64,000 nucleotides of DNA. Origin: Bacillus sp. BGMRC 2118. GTDB taxonomy: Bacteria > Bacillota > Bacilli > Bacillales > SA4. Of this stretch, positions 7,632 to 15,630 are shown in pieces. The first letter of the stretch is position 1. Each line of letters begins with the position of its first letter. The stretch is taken from positions 34,291-98,290 of the forward strand of contig VTTJ01000012.1 in assembly GCA_008364785.1 (NCBI GenBank), written 5' to 3'. The translations under genes were made by a program, and so were the position numbers. The notes under the pieces were generated by a model that had not been told where the DNA came from, did no database searches, and saw only the letters and a program-made list of their open reading frames with translations.

Positions 7632-8006
7632 AAACAAAGAGGCTGAGACATAACCTAGAATAGAACATTATCTATAATTATTCTAAATTCAATTTGTTAC
7701 TAATTTAATGAGTTGAGTTCAAAAAACTAGTTCGTTCCATTGCGCTACAGCCACGCGCTTTCCGCGGGGAGGAACCTGAGCCTCCTCAGCTACGCCTGGG
7801 GGGTCTCAGCCTTTCCTCTACCTCCCGCAGGAGTCGGTGGCTTTCACTCCATTCCACTATTGTTAAATGGTAGTATGTATTTGCAGTCTCAACAAAATCA
7901 ACTTATAACATAAATACCCGAATTATTAGGCGTAAGATTTATTAAAATACCACCTAATCGTTCGGGTTTATCATTTACTGATATATATGTTCCAGCCTCT
8001 TGTTCT
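7632..8006. repeat. Structured intergenic repeat with inverted ends (about 375 bp)
   Basis: The left end reads ACAAAGAGGCTGAGACATAA (7635-7654) and the right end, reversed, reads AACAAGAGGCTGGAACATAT (8004-7985), a clear inverted match. The centre (about 7740-7858) is GC-rich compared with its surroundings and contains nested inverted segments, for instance GAGCCTCCTC and CCGCGGGGAGG. Sequences of this type (AGAGGCTGGGACATAA ends with a CTTTCCGCGGG core) recur in many Bacillaceae genomes as I recall them. The element fills exactly the space between the convergent yfkD and yfkAB stops. No coding frame is evident. Confidence 0.65.
7917..7970. terminator. Imperfect hairpin inside the repeat, possible terminator for yfkAB
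   Basis: ACCCGAATTATTAGGCG and CCACCTAATCGTTCGGGT pair with a few mismatches around an AT-rich loop. It lies 40-90 bp beyond the yfkAB stop. Confidence 0.5.
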
Positions 8007-9128
8007 TTACAGTTTTGAATTCCTCGTATGAAAGTCCGTGGTAGGATAATAACTGTTTTTCACTAATATGTTAGGTCCTAGACATTGAACAGAGGCGCAA
8101 TGACAGTTTAATTGTGACGCGATAGTGGATGAATTCCACGTATCATATGCTTCTTGCAGTGTATGAGTTTTAATATTACCAAGTGACGGCGTGTCACCAA
8201 AGTCTGTTACGATAATATCACCGTTAAAGATGTTGACGTTTAAGCGGGAACGACCATCAGGGTCATTACGAACTGTTACATTTTTACTTTCACGAAGCCT
8301 TTGTACTAATGCAAGATCCTGTTCATCATCACTGCAGGCATAGAAAGGAAGTGTGCCGAATAACATCCACGTCTCTTCATCGCGTATATCAAGCAGGTGA
8401 TGTATGGAATTGCGTATTTCTTCCTTTGTTAAGATCTCCAGGTTACTAGCAAAATCACTTGGATACATCGGGTGAATTTCATGACGCTGACAACCCATAT
8501 CTTCTACAATTTGTTTGTGTATTTCTTCTATGTAAGGAAGAGTTCTCTTATTTAACATTGTTTCTGCAGAAACGATAACCCCTCTTGATGTGAGTTCTTT
8601 CGCATTATTGATCATTCGGTCAAAATACACTTTACGTTGTTCATATGACGGTTTTTTTTCCATCATACTGAACCCGCCTTCTACAAAGTCATCTATCGTA
8701 CCCCAGTTATGGGAAATATGTAATACATCCAAATAGGGAATAATCTTCTCATAACGCTCCATATCTAATGTTAGATTTGAGTTGATTTGCGTACGAACTC
8801 CACGATTATGGGCATACTGAAGTAGAGGAACAACATAGTTTTCAACAGATTTCAACGATAACATCGGCTCGCCACCTGTAATGCTTAAAGCACGCAAATG
8901 AGGAATTTCATCTAATCGTCTGAAGAGTAAAGATAGAGGAAGTGCCTCCGGGTCCTTTGGTCCTAGCATATACCCAACAGCGCAATGCTCACATCTCATA
9001 TTACAAAGTGTTGTCGTTGTGAACTCAACATTTGATAAGGTTAATTGCTGATGCTCCTGAACATCTAAGTAAGCCTCCCAAGGATCATTATAGGGTGTAA
9101 TTCTTTTCTTTTGTGTTTCGGTCGTCAT
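8007..9128 (-). CDS. yfkAB: Radical SAM protein YfkAB
   Basis: The protein (373 aa) has the radical SAM cluster motif CNMRCEHC near residues 42-49 and the SAM-binding GGEP (ITGGEPML) near 90. C-terminal cysteines in LNCHCASVQC may bind a second cluster. It matches the YfkB-like radical SAM/SPASM proteins; in B. subtilis the gene was first described as yfkA and yfkB. The reaction is unknown. I chose the ATG at 9128 because AAAGGAAG lies 7 nt before it; a longer start at 9146 lacks a site. It is transcribed alone, convergent with yfkD. Confidence 0.85.
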   Translation of the reverse strand: MTTETQKKRITPYNDPWEAYLDVQEHQQLTLSNVEFTTTTLCNMRCEHCAVGYMLGPKDPEALPLSLLFRRLDEIPHLRALSITGGEPMLSLKSVENYVVPLLQYAHNRGVRTQINSNLTLDMERYEKIIPYLDVLHISHNWGTIDDFVEGGFSMMEKKPSYEQRKVYFDRMINNAKELTSRGVIVSAETMLNKRTLPYIEEIHKQIVEDMGCQRHEIHPMYPSDFASNLEILTKEEIRNSIHHLLDIRDEETWMLFGTLPFYACSDDEQDLALVQRLRESKNVTVRNDPDGRSRLNVNIFNGDIIVTDFGDTPSLGNIKTHTLQEAYDTWNSSTIASQLNCHCASVQCLGPNILVKNSYYPTTDFHTRNSKL

Positions 9129-9283
9129 ATAAAAACTTCCTTTCATGAACCCTTCTAGCGTTAGAAGAAAAACTAGGCTACTATTAATGATATGAAAGCT
9201 AGAAGCTGAGTTTTACTTAAATAACTTACTTATGATATCTTTTTACTAGTCAAATGACAACAACTTACTTAAGGAGAATTAAA

Positions 9284-9502
9284 ATGGGTAAAGCGACAAC
9301 AAATCCAGATTCACAATTATCATATTTAAAGAATCGTCTAGAAATGTTTCTAGAAGTAATCGATCATCTAGATCCCGAAGAAGCAGAAGTTGAAGACATC
9401 GACCGTCTACTTGCAATGCTTGATGATTTGGAAAGCAAAGTAGAAAGATTCAAAAAAGACCAAGGCTCAGAAAATGACAATGAGGACAAAGAGCAAGAAT
9501 AA
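9284..9502 (+). CDS. SE1561-family small protein
   Basis: A 72-residue acidic, helical protein (MGKATTNPDSQLSYLKNRL at the N terminus and a glutamate/aspartate-rich tail). It matches the small SE1561 family of Firmicutes, with no known function. The middle (residues 15-58) shows a heptad-like pattern of leucines and could form a coiled coil. ATG 9284 has AAGGAG at good spacing; the longer frame from 9254 has none. It is divergent from yfkAB and ends before a strong terminator, so it is a single-gene unit. Confidence 0.75.
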   Translation: MGKATTNPDSQLSYLKNRLEMFLEVIDHLDPEEAEVEDIDRLLAMLDDLESKVERFKKDQGSENDNEDKEQE

Positions 9503-9537
9503 CGCTATAGTACTGAAAAAAAATATTCGACAAAACT

Positions 9538-9570
9538 CGGGTGGTGCGCATGCGCCACCCGTTAATTTTT
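9538..9570 (+). terminator. Terminator after the SE1561-family gene
   Basis: The perfect palindrome GGGTGGYGCGCATGCGCCACCC-like stem at 9538-9561 (CGGGTGG...CCACCCG) is followed by TTAATTTTT. Confidence 0.8.
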
Positions 9571-9687
9571 GTTAGTGCTTACAAAATTCTTTAGAAATTA
9601 AAATAATAGTCGTATAATGATAAAGTAATGACAAACAGAGATAAAGGTCCGTAGAATACGGAAAAAAGGGAAGGGGTCCTTATAAAC

Positions 9688-11223
9688 ATGCAAAAGCTTC
9701 AAGAAAGTATGTATAAGCTTATCGTAGAAACTTCTACAAATCTCCCGAAGGATGTTCGTAGAGCAATTAAAGTAGCAAAGGCGAAGGAAAGCGCTGGTAC
9801 CCGTGCTGCAATGTCTCTATCTACTATAACAAATAATATATCAATGGCTGATGAAAATGTATCGCCAATATGTCAAGATACAGGACTGCCAACATTCAAA
9901 ATTAAAACTCCAGTTGGGGTTAATCAATTAGAAATAAAGAAAGCAATAAAAAATGCGATCGAGGAAGCAACAAAAGACGGAAAACTTCGTCCAAACTCAG
10001 TTGATTCACTAACAGGCGAAAATAGTGGAAATAACTTAGGTGACGGTGTTCCAGTTATTAAGTTTGAACAATGGGAAAAAGACTACATTGATGTCCGTCT
10101 CATATTAAAAGGCGGCGGATGTGAAAACAAGAACATCCAATATAGCCTTCCTTGTGAATTAGAAGGATTAGGACGTGCTGGTCGTGATCTCGATGGAATA
10201 AGAAAATGTATCATGCACTCTGTATATCAAGCACAAGGTCAAGGATGTAGTGCAGGCTTTATCGGTGTAGGTATTGGTGGAGATCGCTCAAGCGGCTATG
10301 ATTTAGCAAAAGAGCAATTATTCCGCTCAGTCGATGATGTTAATCCAAACGAGGATCTTCGAAAATTAGAAGAGTATGTAATGGATAATGCCAATAGCCT
10401 TGGAATTGGGACGATGGGCTTTGGTGGAGAAACTACGTTATTAGGCTGTAAAGTTGGTGTTATGCACCGTATCCCAGCAAGTTTCTTCGTATCTGTTGCT
10501 TATAATTGTTGGGCATATCGCCGTTTAGGAGTGAAACTTGATCCTACTTCAGGTGAAATCCAAGATTGGATGTATCAAGAAGGGGAGAAGATTGATTTCT
10601 CTAAAGAAGTGGAAGAAGAAACTGAAGTTACCTCAGATTCTCGTGAGGTTGTACTTCAAGCACCAATTACTGAAGAGCAAATTCGCGATTTAAAAGTTGG
10701 AGATGTTGTAACCATTAACGGTATGATGTATACGGGCCGTGATGCTATCCATAAACATCTGTCAACGAATGAATCGCCAGTAGACTTGAACGGTCAAATC
10801 ATCTACCATTGTGGTCCAGTTATGCTGAAGGATGCTGATGAAAAATGGCATGTAAAGGCTGCAGGGCCAACAACAAGTATTCGAGAAGAGCCTTACCAAG
10901 GTGACATTATGAAGAGATTTGGTATTCGTGCTGTTATCGGAAAAGGTGGTATGGGTGCAAAAACTTTAGCTGCGTTAAAAGAGCATGGTGGAGTGTACTT
11001 AAATGCAATTGGTGGAGCAGCTCAATACTATGCTGACTGTATTAAATCAGTCGAAGGTGTAGATTTAATGCAATTTGGTATACCTGAAGCAATGTGGCAC
11101 TTAAAGGTAGAAGGCTTTAAAGCTGTTGTAACAATGGATTCCCACGGGAACAGCTTACATCAAGATGTAGAAAAAACATCTCTTGAAAAGCTTGCTCAAT
11201 TTAAAGAGCCAGTATTCAAATAA
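9688..11223 (+). CDS. fumA: Class I fumarate hydratase (iron-sulfur)
   Basis: A 511-residue class I fumarase, which converts fumarate and malate in the TCA cycle with a [4Fe-4S] cluster. Cluster cysteines are visible in ICQDTGLPTF (Cys62), KGGGCENKN (Cys145) and TTLLGCKVG (Cys254). The C-terminal half from about residue 320 is the swivelling beta domain (VLQAPITEEQIRDLKVGD). Both domains are fused, unlike two-subunit archaeal forms. B. subtilis uses the unrelated class II FumC (citG), so this gene sets the genome apart. It has its own ribosome binding site (GGAAGGGG), lies alone, and ends at a strong terminator. Confidence 0.93.
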   Translation: MQKLQESMYKLIVETSTNLPKDVRRAIKVAKAKESAGTRAAMSLSTITNNISMADENVSPICQDTGLPTFKIKTPVGVNQLEIKKAIKNAIEEATKDGKLRPNSVDSLTGENSGNNLGDGVPVIKFEQWEKDYIDVRLILKGGGCENKNIQYSLPCELEGLGRAGRDLDGIRKCIMHSVYQAQGQGCSAGFIGVGIGGDRSSGYDLAKEQLFRSVDDVNPNEDLRKLEEYVMDNANSLGIGTMGFGGETTLLGCKVGVMHRIPASFFVSVAYNCWAYRRLGVKLDPTSGEIQDWMYQEGEKIDFSKEVEEETEVTSDSREVVLQAPITEEQIRDLKVGDVVTINGMMYTGRDAIHKHLSTNESPVDLNGQIIYHCGPVMLKDADEKWHVKAAGPTTSIREEPYQGDIMKRFGIRAVIGKGGMGAKTLAALKEHGGVYLNAIGGAAQYYADCIKSVEGVDLMQFGIPEAMWHLKVEGFKAVVTMDSHGNSLHQDVEKTSLEKLAQFKEPVFK

Positions 11224-11236
11224 TGGAATAATGAAC

Positions 11237-11270
11237 AAGAGACAGGTCCCAATGTACCTGTCTCTTTTCT
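11237..11270 (+). terminator. Terminator after fumarase
   Basis: AAGAGACAGGT pairs with ACCTGTCTCTT around an 8-nt loop and is followed by TTCTTTT. Confidence 0.85.
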
Positions 11271-11382
11271 TTTGGAAAACCTTTCAGAGCATGAAAGAAT
11301 GAAGATAACAAACAATAAGTTTGAAGATAAAAGTGACATTCAATATATATAAAGTTACATGAACATGAAAGGAGTGAAAATT

Positions 11383-12210
11383 TTGAAGTTTAAACTATCA
11401 TGGATCATCACAATGATCATGCTACTCACAGTTCCGTTAGTTCAACAGGCAAACGCAACTAACTATTCAAATGCAAAAACGCATTGGGGTTTCAAGAAGA
11501 GTGTAAATCATGAAGCACCTTCTGCCGGAAAGCAGTTAGACGATCTTTTAGATCAATATAATGGTTTTTATTTAGGAGATACATCAAAAAAAGAAATTTA
11601 CCTTACTTTTGATAATGGATATGAGAATGGGTTTACCCCGCAAGTTCTTGATGTGTTAAAAAAGAAGAACGTACCTGCAACTTTCTTTGTAACAGGTCAT
11701 TATTTGAAAACAGAATCAGCGCTTATAAAAAGGATGGTAGATGAAGGCCATATTGTTGGAAACCATTCATGGCATCATCCTGATTTAACTGAAGTGAGTG
11801 ACATTCGCTTAAAAAAGGAATTGGAATTAGTTCAGAAAGAATACGAAAAAATCACCGGAAAGAAAGGTATGACATATTTACGTCCACCTAGAGGTGTTTT
11901 CAGCGAAAGAACCCTAGCACTGGCGGAACAATTAGGGTATACAAATGTGTTTTGGTCACTTGCGTTTGTTGATTGGTATACAGACAAACAACAAGGGTGG
12001 AAATACTCCTATGATCAGGTCATGAAGCAAATACATCCGGGAGCCATTTTATTACTTCACACTGTCTCAAAAGACAACGCTGATGCATTAGAAAAAATCA
12101 TCACTGATCTTGAAAAACAGGGTTATACGTTCAAAAGCTTAGATGATTTAATGATGGATAAAACACTTCCTCATCCATGGCTTTTCAGTTATACAAATCC
12201 CACACCCTAA
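11383..12210 (+). CDS. pdaA: Peptidoglycan N-acetylmuramic acid deacetylase PdaA
   Basis: The protein has a signal peptide (hydrophobic WIITMIMLLTVPLVQQANA) and a NodB-type polysaccharide deacetylase domain. Visible motifs are LTFDNGYENG (the TFDDG motif in the form usual for PdaA), GNHSWHHPDL with the metal histidines, and LRPPRG. PdaA makes muramic delta-lactam in the spore cortex, needed for germination. I prefer the TTG at 11383 (275 aa) because AAAGGAGTG stands 8 nt before it; ATG at 11359 has no site. The order pdaA then rlmCD follows B. subtilis yfjS-yfjO. Confidence 0.9.
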   Translation: MKFKLSWIITMIMLLTVPLVQQANATNYSNAKTHWGFKKSVNHEAPSAGKQLDDLLDQYNGFYLGDTSKKEIYLTFDNGYENGFTPQVLDVLKKKNVPATFFVTGHYLKTESALIKRMVDEGHIVGNHSWHHPDLTEVSDIRLKKELELVQKEYEKITGKKGMTYLRPPRGVFSERTLALAEQLGYTNVFWSLAFVDWYTDKQQGWKYSYDQVMKQIHPGAILLLHTVSKDNADALEKIITDLEKQGYTFKSLDDLMMDKTLPHPWLFSYTNPTP

Positions 12211-12234
12211 AGATGACAACTTTAGGGTTTTCCG
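12204..12234 (+). terminator. Terminator overlapping the pdaA stop
   Basis: ACCCTAAA and TTTAGGGT pair around a 9-nt loop and run into TTTTCC. The left arm includes the pdaA stop codon. Confidence 0.75.
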
Positions 12235-12320
12235 TATTCCGTTTATGCCATCATTTAGCATTACCAATATACATGATATAATACGAACTAATACATAAAA
12301 TTAAAGTGGAGCGGATTCTT

Positions 12321-13706
12321 TTGAAAAATAAACAACAAGCTGGAGCTGTCTTAGAAAAAGGACAAGCATTTCCTTTAACAATAAAAAGATTGGGTATTAA
12401 CGGTGAAGGTGTAGGCTATTTTAAACGTAAAGTAGTATTTGTCCCGGGTGCACTACCTGGCGAAGAAATTGTGGCAGAGGCTACAAATGTTCAAAACTCA
12501 TTTATTGAAGGTAAGGTTAAAAAAATTCGAAAGTCATCACCTGATCGAGTTGCACCTCCCTGTCCTGTCTTTGAAACATGTGGAGGGTGTCAGTTGCAGC
12601 ATTTAAAGTATGAAACGCAGCTTAAGGAAAAGCGTGACATTATTATTCAAGCTTTAGAAAAATACACGAAGTTGGACACATCAAAGCTTGATATTCGTTC
12701 AACGATCGGAATGGAAAACCCATGGAACTATCGTAACAAAAGTCAATTACAAGTAGGTATTCAAAAGCAGAAAGTTATTGCAGGTTTATATGGGATGAAC
12801 TCGCATGAACTAATTGATATTACAGAGTGTAAAGTGCAGCATGAAGGAACCAATAAAGTATCTCAAGTGGTTAAACAAATACTGCAAGAATTGCAAATCC
12901 CAATTTACAATGAGAGATCGAGAAAAGGTCTTATTCGTACAATTGTTACAAGAGTCGGGATTGAAACTGGAGAGTTGCAGGTTGTGTTAATTACAACAAA
13001 GCAAGATATTCCTAAGCGAGAAATTCTCATAAAGAAAATAAAGCAACGGTTACCAGAAGTGAAATCAATTATGCAAAATATCAATGGTGAGAAGACATCA
13101 TTAATTTTCGGAGATCGAACCTTACATTTAGCAGGCAAAGAAACAATTCAGGAAGTCTTAGGTGACTTATCATTTGAGCTATCTGCAAGAGCATTTTTTC
13201 AACTAAATCCTACTCAAACGGTTAAGCTTTATGATGAGGTAAAAGAGGCAGCTGCCTTAACGGGGAGGGAAAAAGTTGTCGATGCATATTGTGGAGTAGG
13301 TACGATTGGTTTATGGCTTGCTAAAGAAGCTGCTGAAATTCGAGGAATGGATGTCATTCCTGATTCTGTGGAGGATGCACGCAAAAATGCTGCATCACAT
13401 GGCTTTAGTTCGGCCCGGTATGAAGTAGGAAAAGCAGAAGTGATCCTTCCGAAATGGTTGAAGGACGGCTGGAAGCCGGATGTCATCGTCGTAGACCCAC
13501 CCCGTGTTGGATTAGACACTGGACTGTTAGAAACAATTAAAAAAGTAAAGCCGAAAAAAGTAGTGTACGTTTCCTGTAATCCATCAACATTAGCAAAGGA
13601 TATAGCTTCATTCGAAACGTTATACAAAGTAGAATATTTACAGCCTCTTGATATGTTTCCACACACCTCACATATTGAGTGTGTGGCCCAATTAATAAAG
13701 AAATAG
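12321..13706 (+). CDS. rlmCD: 23S rRNA (uracil-C5)-methyltransferase RlmCD
   Basis: A TrmA/RumA-type enzyme of about 461 residues that methylates uracils of 23S rRNA. An N-terminal TRAM domain (GINGEGVGYF) is followed by the iron-sulfur cysteines CPVFETCGGCQLQH, the SAM-binding VDAYCGVGTIGLWLA, and the catalytic cysteine in VYVSCNPSTLAKD. TTG 12321 is preferred: AGTGGAG is well placed before it, while GTG 12306 sits inside that site. The stop codon TAG straddles the edge of a mobile-element remnant at 13706-13729, so the last base of the gene comes from the insert. Confidence 0.9.
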   Translation: MKNKQQAGAVLEKGQAFPLTIKRLGINGEGVGYFKRKVVFVPGALPGEEIVAEATNVQNSFIEGKVKKIRKSSPDRVAPPCPVFETCGGCQLQHLKYETQLKEKRDIIIQALEKYTKLDTSKLDIRSTIGMENPWNYRNKSQLQVGIQKQKVIAGLYGMNSHELIDITECKVQHEGTNKVSQVVKQILQELQIPIYNERSRKGLIRTIVTRVGIETGELQVVLITTKQDIPKREILIKKIKQRLPEVKSIMQNINGEKTSLIFGDRTLHLAGKETIQEVLGDLSFELSARAFFQLNPTQTVKLYDEVKEAAALTGREKVVDAYCGVGTIGLWLAKEAAEIRGMDVIPDSVEDARKNAASHGFSSARYEVGKAEVILPKWLKDGWKPDVIVVDPPRVGLDTGLLETIKKVKPKKVVYVSCNPSTLAKDIASFETLYKVEYLQPLDMFPHTSHIECVAQLIKK

Positions 13707-13729
13707 GCTCAATCTTTACGAAAACAGCC
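13706..13729. mobile_element. 24-bp remnant of the ISL3-like element at the rlmCD stop codon
   Basis: GGCTC joined to ACGAAAACAGCC gives the first bases of the left end and the last bases of the right end of the 185-bp element, with the interior lost. The flanks AAGAAATA (13698-13705) and AAGTAATA (13730-13737) match at 7 of 8 positions, as expected for an old 8-bp duplication. Confidence 0.65.
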
Positions 13730-13748
13730 AAGTAATAAAATATGAAGC

Positions 13749-13781
13749 AAAAGGGGCACTTCCTTAGATAGTGCCCTTTAA
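13749..13781. terminator. Hairpin between rlmCD and a convergent gene
   Basis: AAGGGGCACT and AGTGCCCTTT form a stem with one mismatch around a 9-nt loop. It can serve rlmCD and the convergent gene at 13814. Confidence 0.7.
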
Positions 13782-13813
13782 TCTATTTATTTGTTTTCCC
13801 GTTAAATTTTCCA

Positions 13814-14305
13814 CTAACACATAACGACTATTTTATAAGGGGTAGTTTGGGCAGGAATACTAAATGTACTAGCACCATATACAACGAGAAGGTTTCTATT
13901 TGAAGGGTTTGAGGTAAATGCCTGATTGTTTGGCAATAAGATGGGTGTATAACTAGTATTATTTAATTTTAATTGACCATCACTACTTACAAGCTGACTG
14001 TCAAAAAAGTCTACTTTTACATTTTGATAAGGTGTATATTTTGCCATTACAATTGCTTGATATTGTGGTGGATAGATAAGTGGAACTGGTGCATTTACAT
14101 CATAAAAACCAGTAACCATATCTCCAATCTGAACCATTACATGATCTAGAAAATAGGTGGTAGGACTTACTACAAAATTAACTTGAGTACCTTCATTATT
14201 TAGGACAGAAATTAGTTTATAACAACCGGTAGTTTCCTCACTTCCACCTGTACTAAAATCTTGAATATTTGTGATCATTCCATAAAATGAACTGAATTGT
14301 CGCAT
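13814..14305 (-). CDS. Conserved protein of unknown function (163 aa)
   Basis: A 163-residue protein starting MRQFSSFYGMITNIQDFS and ending in a TPYKIVVMC tail. I recall closely similar uncharacterised proteins in Bacillus and Clostridium with the same opening, a central VNFVVSPTTYFLDH segment and a PVPLIYPPQYQAIVM segment. It has no signal peptide or membrane span and looks mostly beta. A GGGGGAT ribosome binding site precedes the ATG. Upstream on the coding strand is CATACATT (14350-14343), which resembles the -10 element of mother-cell sigma factors, so expression in sporulation is possible but not shown. Confidence 0.7.
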   Translation of the reverse strand: MRQFSSFYGMITNIQDFSTGGSEETTGCYKLISVLNNEGTQVNFVVSPTTYFLDHVMVQIGDMVTGFYDVNAPVPLIYPPQYQAIVMAKYTPYQNVKVDFFDSQLVSSDGQLKLNNTSYTPILLPNNQAFTSNPSNRNLLVVYGASTFSIPAQTTPYKIVVMC

Positions 14306-14629
14306 GATATCCCCCGATCATCAATAATTACATACACTAAAAAATGTATGATGAGTCCGAAAAAGTTAATACACAATTATTTTTAAGGTTATTTTCGCAA
14401 AGACTATGTTTTATTGAATAAGACAGTACACGTTAATTTTATAGTTTGAGTAATCTTTTTCAACAATATCATTGAATACAATATTGAAACTTCGTAAAGA
14501 AGCCCAATCCATATAGGTGGATTGGGCTTCTTGTTGTTGTACTTTTGAATATGAAAAACACACGTCAAGACTTAAGTTACGTGTACATCGTCCTAGAAAA
14601 GGGATAAATACACTGAAAAGAAAAGAGTC
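14306..14629. other. Intergenic region holding a terminator and the upstream region of the 163-aa protein
   Basis: This space lies between two minus-strand genes. It holds the hairpin at 14497-14532 and the upstream region of the 163-aa gene, with CATACATT at 14350-14343. I see no further open frame with a ribosome binding site. Confidence 0.5.
14497..14532. terminator. Strong hairpin terminator
   Basis: AAGAAGCCCAATCC and GGATTGGGCTTCTT form a perfect 14-bp stem with an 8-nt loop. It lies about 100 bp beyond the stop of the PH-domain gene (minus strand). Confidence 0.75.
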
Positions 14630-15244
14630 TTAGTTATTTATATACTTCTCAAACACTGCTCCAAAATCCTTATCATGATATTGCTCGCGAGCTGAAGATA
14701 GCCATGAGAAGCCAAACTCAGTTATTTGCTTATATTGTTCAGAGATCGATGATTCTGTTGCTCTGGAATTTTGCAAGACAGATACTGCCTTTTCTAAGCT
14801 TTGGACAGCTGTTTCATACTTAATACTGTTTTCATGATTCACTTCAGAAATATAAACTAACGCTTTATATAGATCATTTAATTTTGCGATTTGGTTCTTA
14901 TCCACATCAATACTAAACGCTTGGTTACCAAGTGAAAATTTAATTTCAATATCTAAATCCAATCTTCCAGCCGTTTCAAGCAGAACGTTGGAGACTTTAT
15001 ATTGTGAGTATGGGTAGCGCTTCAACATTCTTTTGGAAGAAACAGCATTCGCTCCATCAACATGAATGAATGCAATGTTTGTAAAACAATACTCATCCGC
15101 CTTCGTCTTAATTAGAAAGTAAATCTTCTCATTATCTTCATGTCTTATGTAATCATCAGCATCAGTTTTGTCATAATCAGCAGGACCAATAATTTTCCCA
15201 ATATCCGATAAACCCAGTGCGTCAGACGCAAACTTCTTTAACAT
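14630..15244 (-). CDS. PH-domain protein, YvbH-like
   Basis: A 204-residue protein with an N-terminal bacterial PH domain (residues about 1-125; KTKADEYCFTNIAFIHVDG and RMLKRYPYSQYKV are typical of DUF1696-type domains). A helical C-terminal extension like that of B. subtilis YvbH follows. Bacterial PH domains of this group form ring oligomers, but the cell role is unknown. The start is preceded by AAGGAGAAT on the minus strand. It forms a single-gene unit; its own terminator is not obvious apart from the distal hairpin at 14497. Confidence 0.8.
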   Translation of the reverse strand: MLKKFASDALGLSDIGKIIGPADYDKTDADDYIRHEDNEKIYFLIKTKADEYCFTNIAFIHVDGANAVSSKRMLKRYPYSQYKVSNVLLETAGRLDLDIEIKFSLGNQAFSIDVDKNQIAKLNDLYKALVYISEVNHENSIKYETAVQSLEKAVSVLQNSRATESSISEQYKQITEFGFSWLSSAREQYHDKDFGAVFEKYINN

Positions 15245-15358
15245 ATGTAAGATTCTCCTTTACAGTAAGGTATTTGTTTCTAGATAAGTATATTATAAAT
15301 ATTGGAAAAAGTATTCAGATTATTTGAATTGTTGTTGAAATAGAGGAATATTTTAGTA

Positions 15359-15387
15359 TTGTAAAGTCCTTGAGATTAGTATATTAT
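15359..15387 (+). promoter_or_regulatory. Candidate promoter of a short transcript
   Basis: TTGTAA (15359-15364) and TATTAT (15382-15387) are spaced 17 bp apart. A terminator follows at 15503-15556, which would give a transcript of about 160 nt. Confidence 0.45.
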
Positions 15388-15440
15388 TTTACAAGGATGT
15401 AGGTGGGTTAGCCTAGGTCAAATGGAAGGTAAGTAGTAGT

Positions 15441-15491
15441 ATGAATGATAATTATTTCATATATAGTTGGTTAACGAAGTCTAGAAAATGA
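15441..15491 (+). CDS. Possible 16-residue peptide
   Basis: ATG 15441 opens a 16-codon frame reading MNDNYFIYSWLTKSRK and ending in TGA. The GGAAGG upstream is about 13 nt away, longer than ideal. The aromatic centre and basic end look non-random but are too short to judge. Confidence 0.22.
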   Translation: MNDNYFIYSWLTKSRK

Positions 15492-15502
15492 CGCTAGAAT
15501 TT

Positions 15503-15556
15503 AAAGCCTCTATAAGTGTAGGATGTTCCTTTCCTATACTTATTGGGGCTTTTTTG
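15503..15556 (+). terminator. Terminator upstream of the PAS kinase gene
   Basis: AAAGCC..TATAAGTGTAGGA pairs with TCCTATACTTA..GGGCTTT and is followed by TTTTTTGC. There is no annotated plus-strand gene before it, so it must end the short transcript or attenuate the kinase gene. Confidence 0.8.
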
Positions 15557-15630
15557 CTTTTTTTAGGAAATGAAGTAGTAAATTATAATGCCTTACGTTG
15601 CCTAAATAGTACGAAAGGAGGAGTTGCTTA

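Larger units (their letters stand above)
15394..15556 (+). ncRNA. Candidate small RNA or sORF-bearing transcript
   Basis: A sigma-A-like promoter at 15359-15387 and a strong terminator at 15503-15556 enclose about 160 nt in front of the PAS kinase. The unit contains a 16-codon frame at 15441-15491. It is either a stand-alone small RNA, a small-peptide gene, or a terminated leader of the kinase gene. No known RNA family is recognised. Confidence 0.35.
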
